DNA from: Martinezella lusitana
Lineage (GTDB): Bacteria; Pseudomonadota; Alphaproteobacteria; Rhizobiales; Rhizobiaceae
DNA length: 64,000 bases
Reading direction: 5' to 3'
NCBI RefSeq assembly: GCF_900094565.1
Contig: NZ_FMAF01000031.1
Location: forward strand, 1 to 64,000
In this document: piece by piece, positions 42,941 to 51,417 of the stretch
Layout: every line of letters starts with the position of its first letter
Numbering within the stretch: position 1 is the first letter of the stretch
Translations under genes and position numbers: made by a program
Notes under the pieces: model-generated
Seen by the model: only the letters and a program-made list of their open reading frames with translations
Databases searched by the model: none
What the model was told of the DNA's origin: nothing

Positions 42941-43738
42941 ATGGCCCAGAGCGAAACAGTGTTTCCCACCAACCCGGATGCCCTATACGAAAAGTACAGA
43001 TATTCTCCCGCAGTCCGATCGGGCGACCTATTGTTCGTGTCGGGTCAGGTCGGCAGCCGCCCCGATGGTTCGCCCGAACCCGATTTCGAAGCTCAGGTTC
43101 GCCGAGCCTTCGCCAATCTGGAAGCCACCCTCGCGGCAGCAGGATGCACATTAGCCGACATAGTTGACCTGACGACGTTTCATACGGATCCGGAAAAGCA
43201 AATGAGCGTGGTCATACCGGTGAGAGACGAAAAGTTCCCGCAAGCCCCGTATCCGAACTGGACCTCTATTGGAGTCAGCCGACTTGCGGGCTTCGACTTC
43301 GAAATCAAGGTGATCGCACGCATTCCGTGTCAGGCATCAGCGTCAGTGAGCCGCCGCAACCCTTCGACGATGTGGAACATGGCCTCGCACGGGTTCTCGC
43401 ATATCAGCATCGCGGAACCAGGCCGCCTCGCTTTCCTATCCGGCCAGGTCGCAGCGACACTTGCCAGTGACCAAGTACCCGACGACCTCGCTGGCCAAGC
43501 GAGGCTTGCGACTGCCAACCTCGCCGCCGCCCTCAAGGACCTGGACGCGACCGCGCAAGACATTGTCATGTTGCGCGTTTATGTTGTGAATGCGACCAGC
43601 GAAGCGTTCGGGCAGGCCGTCACTCCACTACGTGAACTGGTCGGCGACGAGATGCCCAGCATCACGACGATTGGCGTCCAGGCACTCTACAGGCCGGAAA
43701 TCAAGGTCGAGATTGAAATGGTCGTGCGCGTCCCTTGA
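42941..43738 (+). CDS. Tandem RidA/YjgF-domain protein
   Basis: A 265-residue protein with two RidA-like domains. Domain 1 (about residues 10-128) has RYSPAVRSGDLLFVSGQVGS, the LEATLAAAGCTLADIV helix and FEIKVIARIP at its end. Domain 2 (about 140-265) has HISIAEPGRLAFLSGQVAAT, ALKDLDATAQDIVMLRVYVV and VKVEIEMVVRVP-type ending. RidA proteins hydrolyse reactive enamine/imine intermediates, usually as trimers of single-domain subunits of about 130 residues, so this is a duplication-fusion. Neither copy has an obvious Arg in the usual catalytic place, so activity is uncertain. Confidence 0.85.
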   Translation: MAQSETVFPTNPDALYEKYRYSPAVRSGDLLFVSGQVGSRPDGSPEPDFEAQVRRAFANLEATLAAAGCTLADIVDLTTFHTDPEKQMSVVIPVRDEKFPQAPYPNWTSIGVSRLAGFDFEIKVIARIPCQASASVSRRNPSTMWNMASHGFSHISIAEPGRLAFLSGQVAATLASDQVPDDLAGQARLATANLAAALKDLDATAQDIVMLRVYVVNATSEAFGQAVTPLRELVGDEMPSITTIGVQALYRPEIKVEIEMVVRVP

Positions 43739-43905
43739 ACAGAGAAACACCGGTCGCGGCCATCGAGCTTCTGCGCGTGTCGGCAGCTTGCAGCTGCGAT
43801 CGTCGGCGACCGTTGCCGGTTTCCCGCTCCGGGTGTGGGGTTGGTCGAACAAGTCGAGCCGCAGCCTCGCCGAAAGTGGCTTGCTCCAGCCTTCACAATT
43901 CGGCA

Positions 43906-44538
43906 TCAATGGCCTGGCGCCGCATTCCCTCCCCGTGGCAAGAGCACCAAGTCGGCCGCTTCCTCTGCGTCTTTGAGCAGCTCCCTGCGCGACGTGCCCA
44001 TCTGCGCACGCATCGTCAGGCCGCGGCCAAGGTCAAGAACCTGGGACGCACGCGCGGCTACCGGAAAGTCAGACCGGACTTCTCCCGCATTGATCGCGTC
44101 GCAGAAACGGCGCTCCACCAGCGCCGCGGCGGCGGCTACGGCGTCCTGCACGAACTGCCGGACCTCGGTATCGTTCACGAGCGGCGCAACACAAATGAGA
44201 AGACACCCCGGGGCAGATCCTTCCTCCGTTGCAGTTTCAACGGCGTTCCTCAGGAAGCCGGCGATCGAGTCGCGAAGAACCGGCGGCGAGAAGAGCGCCT
44301 TTGCGGCGCCAGCGCCCTTTGTCTCTGCGTACGCCCGCAGGGCGCGCAAGAATAACGTCCGCTTGTCCCCGAAGATCGAATATAGACTTGGCCGTCCCAC
44401 CCCCATGCCTTCGACAAGATCGTCGATCGTTACTCCGTCGTAGCCTTTCGACCGGAACACCTTAGTCGCCTTTTCCAGCGCCCCCCTCTCATCGAAGCTA
44501 CGTGGACGTCCGCGGGGCTTCACCGCATTCTGAAACAT
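43906..44538 (-). CDS. TetR-family regulator
   Basis: A 210-residue protein: FDERGALEKATKVFRSKGYD and VTIDDLVEGMGVGRPSLYSI form the HTH, followed by FGDKRTLFLRALRAYAETKG. The C-terminal domain (GSAPGCLLICVAPLVNDTEV) resembles the TetR_C subgroup that regulates short-chain dehydrogenase genes. It is divergent from the SDR at 44664. Repeats found at both nearby SDR promoters suggest it controls both. Confidence 0.9.
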   Translation of the reverse strand: MFQNAVKPRGRPRSFDERGALEKATKVFRSKGYDGVTIDDLVEGMGVGRPSLYSIFGDKRTLFLRALRAYAETKGAGAAKALFSPPVLRDSIAGFLRNAVETATEEGSAPGCLLICVAPLVNDTEVRQFVQDAVAAAAALVERRFCDAINAGEVRSDFPVAARASQVLDLGRGLTMRAQMGTSRRELLKDAEEAADLVLLPRGGNAAPGH

Positions 44539-44600
44539 TTAGTTCAAAACTCCTTGACCACAGTCTTCATACCAACATAATATAACTAAAACGTTCAAAA
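44539..44600 (+). promoter_or_regulatory. Promoter and repeated operator before the first SDR of the TetR cluster
   Basis: TTAGTTCAAAAC (44539-44550), then TTGACC (44554-44559) and TAATAT (44578-44583) spaced 18 bases apart as a sigma-70-like promoter, followed by ACTAAAACGTTCAAAA (44585-44600). The GTTCAAAA repeats and the TTGACC element recur before the second SDR gene. Confidence 0.6.
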
Positions 44601-44663
44601 ATGACAAGGGAGTGCCTATCCCGCGGGGCTCCTTCGACTTTTCCCTTTACCACGGAGCCATCC

Positions 44664-45638
44664 ATGCAACATTCGATCGCTCTCGTCACCGGCGCCACCT
44701 CCGGGCTCGGTTATGCGGCGGCCCGTGCTCTCGCCGAAGAGGGCTGGGGCGAGATCATCCTCACCGGACGCAGTCTGGCTCGGGCCCAGGAAACGGCCAC
44801 TCGGCTCGCGGCTGAGACCAAATCACAGATCTTCACGCCGCTGGAGCTGGATCTGGACACACCGTCCAGCGTTCAGTCCGCGCTCGCCCAGATCGTCAAG
44901 CGAGGTCGGCTGGTCAATTTCCTACTGCTCAATGCAGGTTGGATCGGCGGTAGGAAGCGCATGCTCACTGCGACGGGCGTCGAGACGACCCAGGCCCCTC
45001 TCATCGGCCACCATCAACTGACGGCCGGGTTGCTCCATGCCAAACTGCTGAGCTCCGACGCGCGGATCATTATTGCCGGCTCGGAAGCCGCCCGTGGGGA
45101 CATCCCCATGTTCGGCTACACCGACGTGGCGGCTCTTGCGGCCAAACACCATCAGGGTGACCGAACCGCCGCGGTGAAGGCCTTGCTGTGCAGCGGACCG
45201 AACGTGAAGTACGAGCCCAACCGAGCGCACTCCGACGCGAAGCTCATCGTCGCCTGGTGGGCCGCGGTGCTGGCGCGCCGGCTCCCCCCGGGCATGGCCG
45301 TATACGCTGTCTCGCCTGGTAGCACGCCCGACACCATGGGGCTGCGAAACGCCGGCCTCGCTTTGAAGTGGCTGATGGTTCCGCTGATGAAGCTCATACC
45401 CGGCATGTCTCAGACGCCGGAGATTGCGGTTCGTCGCTATCTCCAGGCATTGGCGTTCGGAGCCGACGTCTCGGGGCAATTCTTTGCCTCCGCGCCCAAG
45501 AAGGTCACTGGCCCAATGGAGGCGATGCGCCAGCCACACTTTCACGATCGCGAAAACCAGGACGCCGCTTGGCAGGCTATCGGTGAGGTCTCAGGTGTCG
45601 TTTGGTCTGACCCTGCATCCTTGGGTGTGGTTTTCTGA
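44664..45638 (+). CDS. Short-chain dehydrogenase-like protein
   Basis: A 324-residue protein starting MQHSIALVTGATSGLGYAAA, with TGATSGLG at residues 9-16 and LLLNAGW in place of NNAG. The active-site area is diverged: a Ser in IIIAGSEAARG and a long insertion before AHSDAKLIVAWWAAVLARRL, where Ser replaces the usual Tyr of the YxxxK motif (SDAK). This recalls light-dependent protochlorophyllide-reductase-like or WWOX-like long SDRs. Catalysis may differ from classical SDRs. A TetR regulator is divergent. Confidence 0.82.
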   Translation: MQHSIALVTGATSGLGYAAARALAEEGWGEIILTGRSLARAQETATRLAAETKSQIFTPLELDLDTPSSVQSALAQIVKRGRLVNFLLLNAGWIGGRKRMLTATGVETTQAPLIGHHQLTAGLLHAKLLSSDARIIIAGSEAARGDIPMFGYTDVAALAAKHHQGDRTAAVKALLCSGPNVKYEPNRAHSDAKLIVAWWAAVLARRLPPGMAVYAVSPGSTPDTMGLRNAGLALKWLMVPLMKLIPGMSQTPEIAVRRYLQALAFGADVSGQFFASAPKKVTGPMEAMRQPHFHDRENQDAAWQAIGEVSGVVWSDPASLGVVF

Positions 45639-45684
45639 AGGAAACCGGTCCTGGCAAACAGGGTGCAGTGATGAGCATCCGCAT

Positions 45685-45755
45685 GCTATTTTGAAATTAT
45701 ATAGTTCAAAAATAGCTTGACCGCATCCACCGCACAAAATATCGTACTAAATAGT
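45685..45755 (+). promoter_or_regulatory. Second copy of the repeated operator and promoter
   Basis: GCTATTTTGAA (45685-45695) mirrors TTCAAAAATAGC (45705-45716) with one unpaired base, TTGACC follows at 45717-45722, and ACTAAATAGT (45746-45755) is a short palindrome. The TAGTTCAAAA-n-TTGACC-n-ACTAAA order is the same as at 44539-44600. The first stem could also end transcription of the preceding gene. Confidence 0.6.
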
Positions 45756-45788
45756 TCGAAAATATCAAATCTCACCAGGAGAATCCGT

Positions 45789-46538
45789 ATGAATCGGCTC
45801 AACGGAAAAACAGCACTTATCACAGGCGGAACCACCGGCTTGGGCTTGGCGACTGCCAAATTATTCATCGAAGAAGGTGCGCGTGTGATCGTGACCGGTC
45901 GCAATCCGGAAACAATCAAGACGGCCCAGGCCGAACTTGGCGATTACGCTATCGTTGTTCCCAGCGACGCGACCTCTCTCCCCGATATGGATGCCTTAGC
46001 GGAGAAGGTTAAGGAGACGTTCGGCAAGCTTGATGTGCTGTTCGTCAACGCGGGATACGGTCATTTCATGCCATTTGAGGCGGTGACTGAGGCAGTTTAC
46101 GACGAGATGCTCAATCTGAACGCCAAAGGACCGTATTTCATCGTCCAGAAGCTGGCGCCGCTCATGCCGACAGGCAGTTCGGTGGTATTTACGACTTCGA
46201 TCGCAAACGTAAAGGCAGTGCCAACCTTGAGCGCCTATGGCGCCGCCAAGGCAGCGCTTCGCGCAATGACCCGGAGTATTGCTGCAGAGTTGTTGCCCCG
46301 TGGAATACGTGTGAATGCGGTGACCCCCGGTCCAATTGGATCCACGGACATCCTCCAAAAGGTAGGAATGCCGAAGGAAGCGGCAGATCAGGTCTACCTT
46401 CAGATGGCGGAAAGCGCGCCGATGAAGCGTCTCGGCCGGCCGGAAGAAATTGCCAAGGCAGTGGCATTCCTGGCGATTGATGCGACCTTTACGACGGGAG
46501 CAGAACTTCCAGTCGACGGAGGATGGTCGCAACTTTGA
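45789..46538 (+). CDS. Short-chain dehydrogenase/reductase
   Basis: A 249-residue classical SDR: MNRLNGKTALITGGTTGLGL, FVNAGYGHFMPFEAVTEAVY, the Ser in VVFTTSIANVKAVPTLS, and YGAAKAALRAMTRSIAAELL carrying the YxxxK motif. It ends TGAELPVDGGWSQL. An AGGAGA site precedes the ATG. It is about two-thirds identical in pattern to the next gene, so the two arose by tandem duplication. The substrate is unknown. Confidence 0.93.
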   Translation: MNRLNGKTALITGGTTGLGLATAKLFIEEGARVIVTGRNPETIKTAQAELGDYAIVVPSDATSLPDMDALAEKVKETFGKLDVLFVNAGYGHFMPFEAVTEAVYDEMLNLNAKGPYFIVQKLAPLMPTGSSVVFTTSIANVKAVPTLSAYGAAKAALRAMTRSIAAELLPRGIRVNAVTPGPIGSTDILQKVGMPKEAADQVYLQMAESAPMKRLGRPEEIAKAVAFLAIDATFTTGAELPVDGGWSQL

Positions 46539-46620
46539 GCGGCCTTAGCGTCCAGGATCAGTTCGCAATCAGTAAAACGACCCGGACCTCGTAAGGCCGG
46601 ACCTAGCGAGGAGACCGCAT

Positions 46621-47367
46621 ATGGATCGATATTCAGGTAAAAACGTTGTAGTCATCGGCGGCACGAGCGGCATAGGGCTCGCGACTGCGAAGATGCTCGT
46701 CGATGGGGGCGCCCACGTTCTGGTGACGGGTCGCTCGCAAGCCGGCTTGGAATCGGCGCAGAAAGAGCTGGGGAAGGGTGGTGTCGCGGTTTCGAGCGAT
46801 GCCCGGTCGCTGACGGACATCGACGCTCTCGCCTCTCGGGTGAAGGCCGAATTCGACACCTTCGATCTGCTTTTCGTCAACGCCGGGTTCGGCCTCTTCG
46901 CGCCCATCGAGAGCACAACGGAGGCCATGTACGACGAGGTGTTCGCGGTGAACGTGAAGGGGCCGTTCTTCGCTATGAAGAAGCTCGCGCCGCTAATGAA
47001 CCAGGGCGGCGCTGTCGTCTTCACGACCGCGGTCTCCAACGTCAAGGGAATGCCGATGCTCGCCGCAGCGGGAGCGACCAAGGCTGCGCTGCGATCCCTT
47101 GCTCGGGGGTTCGCCGCTGAACTTCTTCCTCGGGGGATTCGCGTCAACGCGGTGTCGCCCGGACCCACCGATACGCCGAGCTGGGGCAAAGCGTTTCCCG
47201 ATAAAGGCATGGCCGCCCAACTCACCGGGCAGATGAGCGAAGCCAATCCGATGAAGCGCTTGGGGACATCGGAAGAAGTCGCCAAGGCCGTTCTTTTCCT
47301 CGGGTTCGACGCGACTTTCACGACCGGCGCCGAATTACCGGTGGACGGGGGTCTGACGCAACTCTGA
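46621..47367 (+). CDS. Short-chain dehydrogenase-like protein, paralogue of the preceding gene
   Basis: A 248-residue SDR: VVVIGGTSGIGLATAKMLVD, FVNAGFGLFAPIESTTEAMY, VVFTTAVSNVKGMPMLAAAG. At the active site the Tyr of YxxxK is replaced by Ala (AAAGATKAALRSLARGF), and the catalytic Ser position reads TTAVSN. The neighbour has SAYGAAK at this point. The Lys is kept. Loss of both catalytic side chains suggests a non-catalytic or altered role. GAGGAG precedes the ATG. Confidence 0.9.
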   Translation: MDRYSGKNVVVIGGTSGIGLATAKMLVDGGAHVLVTGRSQAGLESAQKELGKGGVAVSSDARSLTDIDALASRVKAEFDTFDLLFVNAGFGLFAPIESTTEAMYDEVFAVNVKGPFFAMKKLAPLMNQGGAVVFTTAVSNVKGMPMLAAAGATKAALRSLARGFAAELLPRGIRVNAVSPGPTDTPSWGKAFPDKGMAAQLTGQMSEANPMKRLGTSEEVAKAVLFLGFDATFTTGAELPVDGGLTQL

Positions 47368-47462
47368 CGCCCCGTGCCGCCATATGAGTAGACTCGCGTG
47401 TGGGCGAACCTTAGCGCAAATACGAACCCGTAGGCCGTTCAGTGGCGATTCAAGGACAGATC

Positions 47463-48375
47463 ATGAAAGCGGTGCGGATATACGAGTATGGCGGTCCTGA
47501 AACTCTCAAGTATGAACTCGATGCACCTGATCCAACGATGGGCCCGGAGATGGTGCTGATCGAGCTCGTTGGCACAAGTGTCAATCCAATCGATTGGAAG
47601 GTTAGGTCAGGCGTCCGTCAGAAGGACTTTCCGCTGAATCTGCCGGCTATCCTTGGTAAGGACGTAAGCGGTGTGGTGCGAGCGGTCGGTAGCGAGGTCC
47701 ATAATTTCAAGCCGCCGACCGGGTGATCGCCATGGCCGATGCCACCTACGCTCAGTATGTGGCGATGCCAGCTGCGCTGGTTACCCATCTTCCCGATGGC
47801 ATTGATCCGATTGAAGCTGCAGCCATCCCGTGCGTCTCGCTTACCGGCGATTAACTCGTCCGCCTTTCAACGCACGCAGCAGCAGGTCAGACAATTCTGA
47901 TCAGCGGTGCCCTCGGTAGCGTGGGCCGCGCGGCTGTGCACACAGCGAAGAAGCTTGGCGCGAAGTGATCGCGGGCGTTCGGTCACGTCAGCTTGCTGAA
48001 GTTGAAAGCTTGGGCGTCTTCCAAGCCGTCGCCTTGGGCGATGAGACTGCGATCGCTGGGTTTGATGCACTGGACGGAGCCGCCGACACAATCGGCGGCG
48101 AGATCGCTGCGAAGCTTATTGGAAAGGTTCGCGCCGGCGGCCGGTTTGCTTACGCGTCCATATTGTCCGATGATGCCTCAGCCAGAAATCCGACGGTTAA
48201 GACAAGCCGGGTCTTTGTACGCCCAGATCCAACCAAGATTCGCGAATTTGCAGATGACATTCGCGACGGGAAATTCATTTTGCCGACTAGCCAACGCTTA
48301 CCTCTTCGCGAGGCGGCGGCTGCACAGGAACTAATGCAAAAGGGCAGAGCTGGAAAGATTGTCCTGCTTCCCTGA
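47463..48375 (+). pseudogene. Broken MDR-family zinc-type/quinone oxidoreductase
   Basis: Three parts of one MDR gene are in different frames. The first (47463-47726) reads MKAVRIYEYGGPETLKYELD to GSEVHNFKPPTG. The second, from about 47727, reads VIAMADATYAQYVAMPAALV and VRLSTHAAAGQTILISGALG but has an in-frame TAA at 47852-47854. The third (about 47965-48375) reads AGVRSRQLAEVESLGVFQAV to KGRAGKIVLLP. At least two frameshifts (near 47720 and 47965) and one stop codon make it non-functional. It would have used NADPH to reduce quinones or enones. Confidence 0.88.
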
Positions 48376-48557
48376 TACCGATTGGACTGCCGGCCAGCGC
48401 GCCTTTTCGCCGGGTGGCCGCCATGATGAGCGGCACCACGCGGTCGGCAATCTGCGGAGCAAGTGGCGCGACGGGCACGTCTTTTCGCAAAGCAGCCCGC
48501 TGGGAAGCGAACGACCAGAACGAAATTGAAAAGCCTAGGAATTGTGAGACCCTAACG

Positions 48558-49454
48558 ATGAAGCTGAGTGACGTGCCCTTCGCCGAGAAGAAATTTATGA
48601 CCGTCAATGGGCAACGAGTGGCGTATATCGACGAGGGAGAAGGCGACGCTATCGTCTTTTCGCACGATAATCCGACTTCGTCCTATATCTGGCGCAACAT
48701 CATGCCGGCCTCCAGAGGGCTAGGTCGGCTGATCGCGTGCGATCTGGTCGGTCAGGGAGACCCGGATAACCTTCCGAATTCAGGTCCCGGGGAATACGAC
48801 TATTTCGAACAGCGCAGCTTCATGCACGCGCTTTGGGATCAGCTTGATCTCGGTGACAACGTGATTTTCGTTGTCCACGACTGGGGTTCGGCGCTCGCCT
48901 TCAACTATGCAAGCAAGCATGCCGATCGGGTGCAGGGCGTCGCCTACATGGAATCGATCGTGACGCCGTTCGAGTGGCGTGGCTTCAGCGAACTCTTGCG
49001 CCCCGCGTTCGAGGCGATGCGTTCGCCCGCCGGCGACGCGATGGTCATGCAGGAGAATTTCTTCGCTGAGCAGGTCCTCTTCGCAAGCGTTGCTCGCCCC
49101 CTCTCCGATGCCGTTAAAGCCGAACATCGCAGACCCTTCATGAACCCGGGGGAGGATCGTCGGCCGACCTTGAGCTGGCCGCGTCAGATCCCCATCGCGG
49201 GTGAACCCGCTGATGTGGTCGATGCGGTCAAGAGCTATTCGCAATGGTTGGCGACCAGCCCTGTGCCCAAGCTTTATTTCCATGCGACTCCGGGTGTCGT
49301 AGATAGCAGTCCGAACCAGGTCGCCTTCTGCCGGACCTTCTCCAATCAGGAAGAAATCCGGGTGGAAGGCGCCCATTATATTCCTGAGGAGTCTCCGGAG
49401 GTCGTCGCTCCGGGCGTAGCCGCATTTGTCCGCGGACTGCGCGGCATCGCCTAA
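48558..49454 (+). CDS. Haloalkane dehalogenase, LinB/DhaA subfamily
   Basis: A 298-residue alpha/beta-hydrolase that would convert haloalkanes to alcohols and halide. Alignment with LinB is direct: nucleophile Asp108 and Trp109 in FVVHDWGSALAF, acid Glu132 in VAYMESIVTPFEW, His273 in VEGAHYIPEESP, and the halide-binding Asn38. LinB-like runs include RPTLSWPRQIPIAGEPADVV. The oxyanion-hole motif reads HDNPTSSYIW instead of the usual HGNPTSSYLW, so residue 37 is Asp rather than Gly. The ATG at 48558 matches the family N-terminus. No other halogen-degradation gene is adjacent. Confidence 0.92.
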   Translation: MKLSDVPFAEKKFMTVNGQRVAYIDEGEGDAIVFSHDNPTSSYIWRNIMPASRGLGRLIACDLVGQGDPDNLPNSGPGEYDYFEQRSFMHALWDQLDLGDNVIFVVHDWGSALAFNYASKHADRVQGVAYMESIVTPFEWRGFSELLRPAFEAMRSPAGDAMVMQENFFAEQVLFASVARPLSDAVKAEHRRPFMNPGEDRRPTLSWPRQIPIAGEPADVVDAVKSYSQWLATSPVPKLYFHATPGVVDSSPNQVAFCRTFSNQEEIRVEGAHYIPEESPEVVAPGVAAFVRGLRGIA

Positions 49455-49638
49455 ACTTGGCCCGATCTGGAGGCTCAGCAAAGTCCGCTATCTGCTTATT
49501 GATGCGGCACGATTTAAATTTGATCGTCGACTTCGCGAAGTGATCCAACCGCAAAATCGAACATAAATCGTACCGGATCAATAGCTGCCCATAATCCGCC
49601 AACCCGGCCCACTGATTCGAAACAACCAGGAGGACGTT

Positions 49639-50340
49639 ATGAGAGATTTCCCGTATCACTGCGCCTTAATCATCGGTGCTGGACCGGGCATCAGCGCTTC
49701 ACTCGCGCGGCGCTTGCGTAAGATCGGTTTGCAGGTCGGTCTAGCCGCTCGCGATGTCGAAAAGCTCAAACCACTCGCGGAGGAGACTGCCGCCGCCGTC
49801 TTCGCCGTCGATGCCTCCCAGCCGGAGCAAATGGCGAAGCTATTCCTCGACATGGAACGCCAGGTCGCGGAACCCGATGTTGTGATTTACAACGCAAGCT
49901 CGCGCGTTCCGGGGCCGCTCTCGAGCGTCGATCCTACCGCAGTCGAGAAAGCAATTGCTATTACCACGTTCGGCGCGTTCTTGGCTGCCCAGCAGGCCGC
50001 CAAGCGAATGGAGCCAAAAGGGCATGGGGCGATCTTATTCACCGGCGCGAGTGCAGGCATGAAGGGTTTCGCCCAATCGGCGGCTTTCGCAATGGGCAAG
50101 TTCGGTCTGCGCGGGCTCGCTCAGAGTGCGGCAAGAGAGCTCGGTCCCAAGGGCATACATGTCGCGCACTTCAACATCGACGGAGGCGTCCGCTCAAAGA
50201 CCCGACCGGACCCGGGCGGCGAGCCTGACAGCACGCTAGATCCCGACGCAATCGCCCAGACCTATATGGACGTCCTTGCGCAGCCGAGAAACGCCTGGTC
50301 GCACGAAATCGACCTTCGGCCGTGGACAGAGCGATTCTAG
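49639..50340 (+). CDS. Atypical short-chain dehydrogenase lacking the catalytic Tyr
   Basis: A 233-residue protein with the dinucleotide motif in ALIIGAGPGISASLARRLRK (GxGxGxS) and YNASSR in place of NNAG. The Ser is kept in ILFTGASAGMKGF, but the YxxxK motif reads FAMGKFGLRGLAQSAARELG, with Phe for Tyr. HVAHFNIDGGVRS follows. Such Phe-containing members form a recognisable subgroup of unknown activity. AACCAGGAGG lies before the ATG. It follows the dehalogenase by 185 bases. Confidence 0.85.
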   Translation: MRDFPYHCALIIGAGPGISASLARRLRKIGLQVGLAARDVEKLKPLAEETAAAVFAVDASQPEQMAKLFLDMERQVAEPDVVIYNASSRVPGPLSSVDPTAVEKAIAITTFGAFLAAQQAAKRMEPKGHGAILFTGASAGMKGFAQSAAFAMGKFGLRGLAQSAARELGPKGIHVAHFNIDGGVRSKTRPDPGGEPDSTLDPDAIAQTYMDVLAQPRNAWSHEIDLRPWTERF

Positions 50341-50550
50341 GCAAAGCTGAGTGAGGGCCCCGGTGACTGTTGGACTTCAGAACATGAACCGGGCAAATGC
50401 CGTTTGGCAATTTCGAAGTTTGCGGCAAGCCGCCGAGAAATTGAATTTGCAGCAACCAGCACCGAGCCGCCGCATGCGAGATCTTTAGCTGGAGGTCGAT
50501 GCCACTCTCCTCGAACGCACGAACGGCGGCGCCTTGCCTCGGCCGACAAA

Positions 50551-50817
50551 GGCTGCCTCGCCTTAAACAGCTCACTTCCGAGTACCGCCGGTGATCCACT
50601 GCGGGAATGGATGGCTGAACTGCGCGTGCAGACGTGGAAGCGGTTTTGCAATCGATTCGCCGAAGCTGACGTTAACGAGAAGCTTCCGGCCGGGATGGAC
50701 GCGGGTTCCCTCGCTCGCTTGGTCCTGGTGATTGCGCGGGGCATGGCCGTCGAAGCCCAATCCGGGGCCAGCCGCAAAGACTTGCGCCGAATGATCGCCC
50801 TCGCGCTGCCGGTGTGA
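50551..50817 (+). pseudogene. TetR-family regulator, C-terminal fragment
   Basis: The frame reads GCLALNSSLPSTAGDPLREW, MAELRVQTWKRFCNRFAEAD and AGSLARLVLVIARGMAVEAQ, then SGASRKDLRRMIALALPV, the usual end of TetR proteins of the GCL-type. The whole DNA-binding half is missing upstream. It was probably the regulator of the preceding SDR. Confidence 0.7.
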
Positions 50818-51417
50818 CCTGACGCAGAACATTCGAACGGCTAGTTCGCATCCGCTGCCCTGGAGGGCCATCGGCGGTCACCATCAAGCTCAAAAGGCGG
50901 CTTACGTTACTCGCCGACCCAAGTACCCAGATAGTGTTGCCTGCAAAATGGACCGCTGGTGGTTACCTTGTATCGCAGCGTTTGGCGCCCCGCTTTGCAA
51001 CTTCGACCTGAGCGCGCTGGAAGCCCATTCAGATATCGAGTCGCTCGGTGCGAACCTGACGCAGTTCAACGGCGAGGATATCTGAATCCTGCCATGCCCG
51101 CTCGTTATGTCATAGCGCGGGTCGGCACGATCGCTTGCGCCGAGGTAAACGCCGACTATACATGGCGCCCCGAGCCTTCGGCGATCTTCCCCGTTCTAGA
51201 GCAACTAGCGCACCAGAAGGTCAGCCCGATTTTGTCCGCAGAGCCGGTTGGCGTTCCTCATCCCGTTAAGAACTGCATATGGCGAAAGCAGCCGCCGGCT
51301 TCCCGCGCCCTCTTAAATGAACGACTGGTCACTCCCGGCAATGTGATCGCTCTCGAAATTGCACATCGGCCACCGAGCGTTTAGCAAACTGAAGGAACAA
51401 TCCTGGAGAGGACACCC
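50818..51417. other. Intergenic stretch, degraded sequence
   Basis: About 600 bases. A 45-codon plus-strand ORF (50948-51085, starting MDRWWLPCIAAFGAPLCNFD) and a frame around 51090-51384 (with TWRPEPSAIFPVLEQLAHQK) look like scraps of larger genes, but no family was recognised. Nothing else was seen. Confidence 0.4.

Noticed and set aside
47442..47462. Upstream extension of the MDR gene start
   Set aside because: The family N-terminus begins at MKAVRIYEYGGPE, and the extra seven codons do not match.
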